DNA of 5,785 bases from Clostridia bacterium. Its GTDB lineage: Bacteria > Bacillota > Clostridia > Oscillospirales > CAG-272. The stretch covers positions 1 through 5,785 of the forward strand of contig JAFTUB010000147.1 in the NCBI GenBank assembly GCA_017466495.1. The letters run 5' to 3'. The translations under genes and the position numbers were made by a program. The notes beneath the pieces were generated by a model. That model saw nothing but the letters and a program-made list of their open reading frames with translations, made no database searches and was not told the DNA's origin. Shown in pieces: positions 1 to 5,296 of this stretch. Each line of letters opens with the position of its first letter. The stretch's first letter is position 1.

Positions 1-716
1 ACCCCAAGATCGGCGAAAAAGGCAGCCGGGGTTTTGCCGTGTCGGGCAATGCAGGCGTTATGCTCATCCTCGGTTTCCGAGAGATGGAGCTGCATCCCCA
101 GCCCATGGGCAGCGGTGTATTCACCCACTGCACGGCAGTCATCGGGCAGGTTGGTGTACTCGGCATGGATGGACATATCCACCCGCAGGCGGCCATCTCC
201 CTCACCGTGGAAGTTCTGCACCAGGGACACCGCCTCGGCAAAGCGAGAATCATCCGCCGGCTTCAAGGTAGGATCAAAGGAAACCAGGGATCGAGACAGA
301 TTGGCCTTGATGCCGCTCTCCAACACCGCATTCGCGGTGGAATCGCAGAAGAAGTACATATCCGAGAAGGAAGTCACACCGTTGCGCAGCATCTCGGCAA
401 TGGCTAGCATAGAGCCCCAGTAAACCGACTCGACGGTGAGCTTGTCCTCGGCGGGAAAAATACGCTCGTTGAGCCAGCGGGACAGGGGGAGATCCTCCCC
501 ATAGCCCCGGAAAAGGGTCATTGCCGCATGGCAATGGGTATTGACCAGACCGGGCAGGAGGAGATCCCCCCGCCCGTCCACCACGCTGTCCCCGGAGTTC
601 GGAGTGATCGCGGGTGCAATCTCAGCGATGCGGGTACCGTCCACCAGGACATCCACACATCCGTCACCGAAGCCGCATTCGGGCATCAGACGAACTTTTC
701 GCAAAAGTGTTCTCAT
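1..716 (-). CDS. mtaD: 5'-methylthioadenosine / S-adenosylhomocysteine deaminase family amidohydrolase (N-terminal part, runs off left edge)
   Basis: Reading the minus strand from the ATG at 716 gives 238 codons without a stop up to the window edge; the family is usually about 430 residues, so roughly the N-terminal half is present. A short N-terminal beta segment leads to LPGLVNTHCHAAMTLFRGY (residues 54-72), whose H61-x-H63 is the metal-binding pair. The segment PLSRWLNERIFPAEDKL (77-93) and the NGVTSFSDMYFF stretch (112-123) are typical of MTA/SAH deaminases. H184 (HAEYT) and H211-x-x-E214 (HLSET) match the substrate, metal and catalytic positions known in this family; the last metal ligand, an Asp, would lie beyond the edge. 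Members hydrolytically deaminate adenosine-type compounds (MTA, SAH, adenosine or 5'-deoxyadenosine) in the cytoplasm. The start overlaps the phosphorylase stop by ATGA, and AAGGAG lies 7 nt upstream. The family is secure; the exact substrate is not. HAEYT replaces the more usual HAPYT. Confidence 0.88.
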   Translation of the reverse strand, partial: MRTLLRKVRLMPECGFGDGCVDVLVDGTRIAEIAPAITPNSGDSVVDGRGDLLLPGLVNTHCHAAMTLFRGYGEDLPLSRWLNERIFPAEDKLTVESVYWGSMLAIAEMLRNGVTSFSDMYFFCDSTANAVLESGIKANLSRSLVSFDPTLKPADDSRFAEAVSLVQNFHGEGDGRLRVDMSIHAEYTNLPDDCRAVGEYTAAHGLGMQLHLSETEDEHNACIARHGKTPAAFFADLG

Positions 717-1558
717 TTTGCCGCTCCTTTATAACCTTCTACCACAGCGGAGAGGAGGTCAACAAAGCGGGAGCGGATAACGGCACCGGTTTCCAGCACT
801 TCTTCCTCGGTGATTGCCGCACCGGTGATGCCGGCGGCCATATTGGTCACGGCAGACAGACAAAGCACCGAAATGCCGCACTGAGCCGCCGCAATGATCT
901 CGGGCACGGTGGACATTCCCACCACATCGGCACCAAGCAGGCGGAGCATCCGGATCTCGGCGGGGGTCTCGTACTGCGGGCCGCTCATAAAGGCGTAAAC
1001 GCCGTTTGTAAGAGAGAATCCGGCTGCCTTGGCTGCGCTGTGGGCCAGTTCAGCCAGGGCGGGATCATACACCCGCTGCATGTCGAAGAAACGGGGGCCG
1101 AATTCGGGAATGTTGACACCGCGCATGGGGGACTGAGCGGTGAGCTTGATATGATCACGGACGCAGACGATATCACCGGGGCGGAGGGATTCATTGACAC
1201 CGCCGGCGGCGTTGGTGATGATAAGGGCGCTCACACCCAGCAGCTTCAGCACGCCCACATAATAAGCGGCCTGCCACATTTCCCAGCCTTCGTAGAAGTG
1301 GAAGCGGCCGTTCATGGCCAGCACCAGCTTATCCCCACGGGTACCGATAACCATCTCGCCCTTCTGATAGGAAACGGTGGAAACCGGGAAATGGGGGATC
1401 TCACGGTAGGGGATCACAATGGGATTGGTGAGGGTGTCGGCAAAGGCCCCCAGGCCGGAACCGAGCACCACGGCGATGTCCGGCGTTCTGCCGATACGGC
1501 CGCGAAGATATTCTGCGCTTTCGCGATACTGTTCGATGGTTGCTTTTTCCTTCTTCAT
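713..1558 (-). CDS. punA: Purine nucleoside phosphorylase (trimeric PunA type), probably also started internally
   Basis: This is the 281-residue phosphorylase unit of the fused frame, counted from its own ATG at 1558, a normal length for trimeric PNPs. Visible motifs in order: VLGSGLG phosphate loop (31-37), HFPVSTV (56-62), GRFHFYEG (84-91), TNAAGG (115-120), GPQYETPAE (193-201), VGMSTVPE (213-220) and VTNMAAG (237-243). E197 and N239 correspond to the human PNP pair Glu201/Asn243, which selects 6-oxopurines, so inosine, guanosine and their deoxy forms are the expected substrates, cleaved by phosphate to base plus (deoxy)ribose 1-phosphate in the cytoplasm. GGAGG sits 8 nt upstream of this ATG, so free phosphorylase is probably translated even if a fusion is also made. 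The stop overlaps the deaminase start (ATGA); the deaminase product, an inosine analogue, would be a logical substrate. Function is secure; the start depends on how the junction is resolved. Confidence 0.87.
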   Translation of the reverse strand: MKKEKATIEQYRESAEYLRGRIGRTPDIAVVLGSGLGAFADTLTNPIVIPYREIPHFPVSTVSYQKGEMVIGTRGDKLVLAMNGRFHFYEGWEMWQAAYYVGVLKLLGVSALIITNAAGGVNESLRPGDIVCVRDHIKLTAQSPMRGVNIPEFGPRFFDMQRVYDPALAELAHSAAKAAGFSLTNGVYAFMSGPQYETPAEIRMLRLLGADVVGMSTVPEIIAAAQCGISVLCLSAVTNMAAGITGAAITEEEVLETGAVIRSRFVDLLSAVVEGYKGAAK

Positions 1559-2494
1559 ACTTGACACCTCCGGTTTCAAAAATTCACGGTAGAGAGAGTT
1601 TTCTGCGATATAGGCAGAGGAAATGGGACAGATCCCGGCCTCATCCAGCTTGGCGATCAGCTGCTCCGCCGCGGCCTTGTGCTCATCGTCAGCGGGGATC
1701 TTCTTCAGCAGAGGAAGGAGATAGGGGATGAGCATATTCAGGTCATAGGGCATGGTGGAGTTGATGCGAATGTCGCAGTCATCGGCATAGGGGTAGATAT
1801 TTTTCTCCTCATTTGCCCGCACGCTCTCCCAAAGGAAATAGGTGAATTCGGGCTCGGCCGAGCGGAAGTTATAATCCCGCACCATGCGGCGCATAAAGCG
1901 AATCTCCTCCGGGGAGAAGGTCACGCCGTTGATCTCAATTCCCTCCTCCACGCAGATATAGATACTGCGGTAGGGATGCTCACGGAAAAGTGCGCTGATC
2001 TCGGGGTAGACCACCTGGATCCCCTCAAAAATGAAGAGATCGTTGTCATCATATTCATATTCGGTGTAGCCGCTCCGTTTGCCGGACTGGAAGTCATAGC
2101 GGGGCACCAGAGTCTTGTCATGGGTGAACACCTCGCGGACACATTCCCGCAGAGCTTCAAAATCAATGGTATCAATGGAGTCATAGTCAACCTCGATCCC
2201 AAGCCGCTCAGCGCGCCGGGTGAGGAATTCGCGGTCATAGTAAAAATCGTCGATGGAGATGATATGCACCGTCTTTCCGCGGCGGGAAAGGTTGTCGATG
2301 AGCTTATTCGCGGTGGTAGTCTTGCCCGAGCAGGTAGGACCGGACAGACCGATCAGCTGCAGACCTTCGATGGCGCAGACCTCTTCGCACACCGCTTCCA
2401 GCCGCGCTTCAAATTCGTTCTCACAAGCCGTCACATAGGCTTTCTTTTCGGCCTCGCCGGAAAAGCAATTCTTCACTTTCATCATATTCGTCAT
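713..2494 (-). CDS. Apparent fusion: uridine kinase-family nucleoside kinase + purine nucleoside phosphorylase
   Basis: One frame of 593 codons runs from ATG 2494 to TGA 713. Residues 1-312 are a P-loop kinase of the phosphoribulokinase/uridine kinase family: GPTCSGKTTTA Walker A (52-62), IDDFYYD (81-87), a YDSIDTIDF stretch (104-112), FEGIQVVYPE (156-165) and the basic RRMVRDYNFR segment (202-211). It should transfer phosphate from a nucleoside triphosphate to a nucleoside or similar substrate; the acceptor cannot be told from sequence. Members I know end near SLxREF(I/L), seen here at 300-306, so the kinase looks complete. After seven more residues comes the methionine of a complete PunA-type phosphorylase (residues 313-593). 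No stop or long linker separates them, and GGAGG precedes the internal ATG. ATG 2485 or 2482 are alternative starts; 2494 has AAGGA only 4 nt upstream. The frame also stays open upstream to 2659 but overlaps the acetyltransferase gene. Whether the fused polypeptide is made, or the frame results from a one-base indel at 1578-1582, is undecided. Confidence 0.75.
   Translation of the reverse strand: MTNMMKVKNCFSGEAEKKAYVTACENEFEARLEAVCEEVCAIEGLQLIGLSGPTCSGKTTTANKLIDNLSRRGKTVHIISIDDFYYDREFLTRRAERLGIEVDYDSIDTIDFEALRECVREVFTHDKTLVPRYDFQSGKRSGYTEYEYDDNDLFIFEGIQVVYPEISALFREHPYRSIYICVEEGIEINGVTFSPEEIRFMRRMVRDYNFRSAEPEFTYFLWESVRANEEKNIYPYADDCDIRINSTMPYDLNMLIPYLLPLLKKIPADDEHKAAAEQLIAKLDEAGICPISSAYIAENSLYREFLKPEVSSMKKEKATIEQYRESAEYLRGRIGRTPDIAVVLGSGLGAFADTLTNPIVIPYREIPHFPVSTVSYQKGEMVIGTRGDKLVLAMNGRFHFYEGWEMWQAAYYVGVLKLLGVSALIITNAAGGVNESLRPGDIVCVRDHIKLTAQSPMRGVNIPEFGPRFFDMQRVYDPALAELAHSAAKAAGFSLTNGVYAFMSGPQYETPAEIRMLRLLGADVVGMSTVPEIIAAAQCGISVLCLSAVTNMAAGITGAAITEEEVLETGAVIRSRFVDLLSAVVEGYKGAAK
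724..729 (-). promoter_or_regulatory. Ribosome binding site of the deaminase gene
   Basis: AAGGAG on the minus strand, 7 nt before the ATG at 716. It lies inside the last codons of the phosphorylase (YKGAAK), and with the ATGA start/stop overlap it points to coupled translation of the two purine enzymes. Confidence 0.8.
1567..1571 (-). promoter_or_regulatory. Internal ribosome binding site before the phosphorylase unit
   Basis: GGAGG on the minus strand, 8 nt before the in-frame ATG at 1558. It lies in the codons linking kinase and phosphorylase (CCG GAG GTG). Its strength and spacing match the other sites in the window, which argues that the phosphorylase was, or still is, started as a separate protein. 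Confidence 0.75.
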
Positions 2495-2495
2495 A

Positions 2496-2503
2496 CCTTC
2501 CTT
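2496..2503 (-). promoter_or_regulatory. Ribosome binding site of the kinase frame
   Basis: AAGGAAGG on the minus strand just upstream of the ATG at 2494. The AAGGA part leaves a short 4-nt spacer to that ATG; measured to the next in-frame ATG at 2485, the GGAAGG part leaves 10 nt. The site therefore does not settle which of the clustered methionines (MTNMM) is used. Confidence 0.55.
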
Positions 2504-2547
2504 TCTGAGGGTATCAAAAACATAGAGCTTCCCTTCGTAGATGTATG

Positions 2548-3321
2548 TCAGGCGCGGTTCATTTGTTCCACGAAGTCTGTCCGGCGAGCGGTGAGCTCCA
2601 CCCAGGCGGGGCGGAATCCGCTGCGGATTGCCGAGCGCACCGAGGGGATATTCGACCAAGCGGCACAGTAGAAAGGCACCTTCCCGCGGGACAGAATCTC
2701 ACAGGCCAGGCGGGAGATCAGCGCAGACGCAATCCCGCGCCGACGGTAATCGGGCAGCACATCAATACCGATCTGCCACATACTCTCGCAGTCGGCCGAT
2801 GCGCCGGCAAGTCCAACAAGGGTATCTCCGTCATAGGCTCCCACCGCCAGCATATCCAGGTGAGGGCGCTTGGCACAGAGTGCATTGCTCCATTGGGGGA
2901 GATAGAGGTGGGCGAACTTCTCCGGTTCCAGGGTCCGCATGGGCAGCGGACATCCCATAGGAAGAAGTCTGCGCATATCGGGCAGGAAGTATTCCGCCAT
3001 AAAGCAGGTCTTCAGGCCTTCGGGAGCGATCATCTCGTCTAGAGCGTGGAGATGGGGCGTTTCAAAGCAATGCTCCACGGGATAGCGGCGCAGATATTCC
3101 GCTGCGATCTCGCAAAGTCTCGGCGTTTCGGCGGCAGCCACCACATTGCTGCCGTAGGACACCAGCTGGAGGGCAAAGGGCAAGGTGAGATATTTTCTCG
3201 CCCGGTTGGCGGCGGCGGAGGTCACCACCTTGTTCTCGGGAGCGAAGAAATCTTCTTCCTCGCAGCCCAGTTCAATGGCCGACTGACGGCGGGCAATCTG
3301 CAGGATTTCCTGATTGTTCAT
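2548..3321 (-). CDS. GNAT-family N-acetyltransferase with N-terminal extension
   Basis: A 257-residue protein. The C-terminal part is a GNAT fold: a strand LAVGAYDGDTLVGLAGASAD (about 158-177), then IDVLPDYRRRGIASALI (186-202), which carries the acetyl-CoA pyrophosphate-binding signature RRRGIA, followed by a helix, an AAWSNIPSVRSAIRSGF motif B region (220-236) and a short tail. The first 150 or so residues form a separate conserved-looking region (RQSAIELGCEEEDFF, YGSNVVAAAE) that I recall from Clostridial GNATs of about 260 residues; its role is unknown to me. It should acetylate an amine from acetyl-CoA; the acceptor is not predictable. The start is a choice: TTG 3333 overlaps the hemZ stop but has GGAAGG directly against it, whereas ATG 3321 has that same site 12 nt upstream, long but usable, so I prefer ATG. 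It lies 8 nt after hemZ and 53 nt before the kinase. Confidence 0.8.
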   Translation of the reverse strand: MNNQEILQIARRQSAIELGCEEEDFFAPENKVVTSAAANRARKYLTLPFALQLVSYGSNVVAAAETPRLCEIAAEYLRRYPVEHCFETPHLHALDEMIAPEGLKTCFMAEYFLPDMRRLLPMGCPLPMRTLEPEKFAHLYLPQWSNALCAKRPHLDMLAVGAYDGDTLVGLAGASADCESMWQIGIDVLPDYRRRGIASALISRLACEILSRGKVPFYCAAWSNIPSVRSAIRSGFRPAWVELTARRTDFVEQMNRA

Positions 3322-3329
3322 GTTGAACT

Positions 3330-4826
3330 TCAACCTTCCAAAATCTCGTTGGCGTAAAAGGCCTCGATGCGGGCTTCTTCCTCTGCCGATTGATCGGTAC
3401 GCAGGTACTCGTAGGGGTACTTGGGGGGGGCGATGCGGATGATTTTGGTGTCCCCTGGATTCTTGGGACGGATATGCACCAGCTTAGTAACAGCGCCCGC
3501 GCCCACGGCGAAGATGCTGTGGACCTCTTCCATCATGTAGACGTTGTAGCGTCCCTCTGTGCCCTCACGGGCAAAGCCCACATTCTCGAAATTGCCCACC
3601 GTGTTCATCTGACGGTACATATAGTAGGGGAAATACCCCTCTTCCTGGGCCTTGATCTGAGAGTAGTCCACGCAGGTTCCGGCCTCGCCGCCCCGCAGAG
3701 AGTAGACCTCCCTGCCCTCACGCAGAATATCCGCCGCTTTCTTGACGCAGAAAGTGTGCACAGTAATATTGTCGGGGGCAAGGGCAATGACCTTCTCCAG
3801 GGTGTTGGAGAATTTGAGGAAATTATCCTCCGGCAGACCTGCGATAAGGTCGGTGTTGATATAAGGGATGCCCGACTCCCGGGCGATGGAGAAGGCGCGG
3901 TAGAACTGGTCGATGCTGTGGGAGCGGCCGATTCGATCCAGCACCGCGGGATCCAGGGACTGGGGATTCACGCTGATGCGGTTGACCCCGTATTCCGCCG
4001 CCACCGCCAGCTTCTCAGCGGTGATGGTATCGGGACGGCCCGACTCCAGGGTATACTCCTCCAGGGTGGACACATCCACACCGCGGCTGATGGCCGAGAG
4101 CAAAATCTCCAGCTGATGAGGCTCCAGGATAGTGGGCGTTCCGCCGCCGATGTACACCGTTTTGACCCGCAGTCCCAGATGCTTGATGCGGGCGAAGGTG
4201 CGGTCAATATCCCCGCAGAGGCGGGTGAGATACTCGGGGATCAGAGAGAGCAGGCGGGGAGATGTATAGGAGACAAAAGAGCAGTAGGCACAGCGGGAGG
4301 GACAGAAGGGGATGGAGATATACACACTGCAGTCTCGGGGATCGGGTGTGCCGATGAGCCGCTGTTCCCGCAACGCCACCTCCACAGCCAGTGCCGCTTT
4401 TTTGGGGGTAAGCAGGTACTGCCGACGAAGGGCATCCCGTGCGCGGCCGGGAGTAAGTCCCGATACCAGTAGCTCGGTGGCCACCTTGGAGGGGCGCACA
4501 CCGGTCAAAATCCCCCAGGAGGGACGGTAGCCGAAGAATTTCTCACCCACCGCCAGCATAGCGGCCCCGGCGGCGATCTTCCGCACCCGCTCGGGAGTCA
4601 TCTCGGGCCGATAGTCGAACTTTCTGGTGGATTCGCTGTATTTGTCACCGATGCGGATGGAAGCATAGCCGCGGGCGGCCCCCTCGATCTCGGCGACACG
4701 GATGGTCACCACGGGGGTATCGGGACCCACTTCCTCATCCGCCCCGAATTTTGCACCGGGGAAAAAGATCATACACAGAGTTTGCGCGTAATAGGGATTG
4801 ATATCCCCCTCAGTAATCAGCTTCAC
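3330..4826 (-). CDS. hemZ: Radical SAM protein HemZ, coproporphyrinogen dehydrogenase family
   Basis: A 498-residue protein starting at GTG with AAGGA 8 nt upstream. An N-terminal region of about 165 residues, including FFGYRPSWGILTGVRPSKVATE (97-118), is characteristic of HemZ. The radical SAM barrel follows: YISIPFCPSRCAYCSF (169-184) with the three cysteines C175, C179 and C182 that bind the [4Fe-4S] cluster and an aromatic partner at F184; then YIGGGTPTIL (225-234), ESGRPDTI (261-268), RISVNPQSL (283-291), DLIAGLPED (326-334) and YYMYRQMNTVGNFENVGFA (401-419) in the C-terminal part. The name implies oxygen-independent coproporphyrinogen III oxidation in heme synthesis, but HemZ activity is poorly established and many Clostridia with it lack a full heme pathway. 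The HNxxYW motif of the relative HemW is not present; the matching stretch reads YNVYMMEEVHSIF (427-439). It lies 11 nt after dtd, a linkage I recall in Firmicutes. Family secure, reaction uncertain. Confidence 0.92.
   Translation of the reverse strand: MKLITEGDINPYYAQTLCMIFFPGAKFGADEEVGPDTPVVTIRVAEIEGAARGYASIRIGDKYSESTRKFDYRPEMTPERVRKIAAGAAMLAVGEKFFGYRPSWGILTGVRPSKVATELLVSGLTPGRARDALRRQYLLTPKKAALAVEVALREQRLIGTPDPRDCSVYISIPFCPSRCAYCSFVSYTSPRLLSLIPEYLTRLCGDIDRTFARIKHLGLRVKTVYIGGGTPTILEPHQLEILLSAISRGVDVSTLEEYTLESGRPDTITAEKLAVAAEYGVNRISVNPQSLDPAVLDRIGRSHSIDQFYRAFSIARESGIPYINTDLIAGLPEDNFLKFSNTLEKVIALAPDNITVHTFCVKKAADILREGREVYSLRGGEAGTCVDYSQIKAQEEGYFPYYMYRQMNTVGNFENVGFAREGTEGRYNVYMMEEVHSIFAVGAGAVTKLVHIRPKNPGDTKIIRIAPPKYPYEYLRTDQSAEEEARIEAFYANEILEG
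3334..3339 (-). promoter_or_regulatory. Ribosome binding site of the GNAT acetyltransferase gene
   Basis: GGAAGG on the minus strand within the last codons of hemZ. It directly touches the TTG at 3333-3331, too close for initiation there, and lies 12 nt before the ATG at 3321, which favours that ATG as the start. Confidence 0.5.
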
Positions 4827-4834
4827 GGCGATGT

Positions 4835-4839
4835 TCCTT
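4835..4839 (-). promoter_or_regulatory. Ribosome binding site of hemZ
   Basis: AAGGA on the minus strand, 8 nt before the GTG start at 4826. It shares bases with the dtd stop codon TAA (4840-4838), supporting the GTG choice and suggesting that hemZ translation follows on from dtd. Confidence 0.75.
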
Positions 4840-5296
4840 AATCCTTTTTCTTTAGTCGGTTACTGTCCAATACAATGGTCACGGGGCCGTCATTGGTGAG
4901 ACTGACCTCCATATGTGCGCCAAAGCTGCCTGTTCCCACGTGGGAAAGACTGCGGCGCAGATGGGCCACAAAGGCCTCGTAAAACCGCTCGGCCTTCTCG
5001 GGGTGAGCGGCGGCAAAAAACTCGGGGCGGTTGCCATGGCTGTAATTGGCCATCAGCGTAAACTGGGACACCACCAGGGCTTCCCCGCCCACATCGAGAA
5101 TAGAACGGTTCATTTTTCCGTTTTCGTCACAGAAAATCCGAAGCTTGAGCAGCTTATCCCCCAGCCGGGCGATATCGCTCTCTTCGTCGGTTTCGGCCAC
5201 GCCCAGAAGCACCAGATAGCCCCGGCCGCAGGCACCGACCGTCTCGCCGTCAACCGAAACAGACGCACGGCTGACGCGTTGGATCAATGCGATCAT
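4838..5296 (-). CDS. dtd: D-aminoacyl-tRNA deacylase
   Basis: A 152-residue protein of normal length for the bacterial DTD family. It hydrolyses D-amino acids (and glycine mischarged on tRNA-Ala) off tRNA in the cytoplasm, protecting translation from D-amino acids. Diagnostic features: MIALIQRVSRASVSVDG at the N-terminus, GYLVLLGVAETDEESD (26-41), LKLRIFCDENGKMNRS (50-65), the active-site SQFTL (77-81) with catalytic-position T80, GNRPEF (88-93), and the SLTNDGPVT segment (132-140) with the Gly-cisPro pair G137-P138 that gives chiral selectivity across the dimer. The start is firm: a full AAGGAGGT lies 8 nt upstream, and the ATG overlaps the stop of the preceding membrane-protein gene (ATGA). 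The TAA stop shares bases with the hemZ ribosome binding site. The only unusual part is a lysine-rich tail, NRLKKKD. Confidence 0.96.
   Translation of the reverse strand: MIALIQRVSRASVSVDGETVGACGRGYLVLLGVAETDEESDIARLGDKLLKLRIFCDENGKMNRSILDVGGEALVVSQFTLMANYSHGNRPEFFAAAHPEKAERFYEAFVAHLRRSLSHVGTGSFGAHMEVSLTNDGPVTIVLDSNRLKKKD

Noticed and set aside
614..1564. Long open frame on the plus strand opposite the phosphorylase
   Set aside because: It is fully antisense to a clearly recognised enzyme, has a low-complexity Gly/His-rich translation and no recognisable domain; such shadows are common in GC-rich genes.
2495..2547. Terminator between the GNAT gene and the kinase
   Set aside because: No GC-rich hairpin followed by a T-run is visible in this gap on the minus strand.
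2519..2551. Possible promoter (CTGACA ... TATGTT) in the 53-nt gap before the kinase
   Set aside because: The spacer is 21 nt, too long for a standard sigma-A promoter, and the -10 match is weak; the short gap fits read-through within an operon.
2495..2659. 55-codon upstream extension of the kinase frame
   Set aside because: It overlaps the 3' end of the GNAT gene, its first part is Pro/Arg-rich and unlike the kinase family, and a purine-rich ribosome binding site precedes the cluster of methionines at 2494-2480.
1679..2671. Open frame of 330 codons on the plus strand opposite the kinase
   Set aside because: Antisense to the Walker A-bearing kinase; its translation has no coherent motif.
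3322..3333. TTG start at 3333 for the acetyltransferase
   Set aside because: It would overlap the hemZ stop neatly, but GGAAGG lies directly against it with no spacer; ATG 3321 fits better, though the choice is not certain.
3390..4472. Open frame of 360 codons on the plus strand opposite hemZ
   Set aside because: Antisense to the radical SAM barrel; its His/Gly/Asp-rich composition mirrors hemZ codons rather than a real protein.
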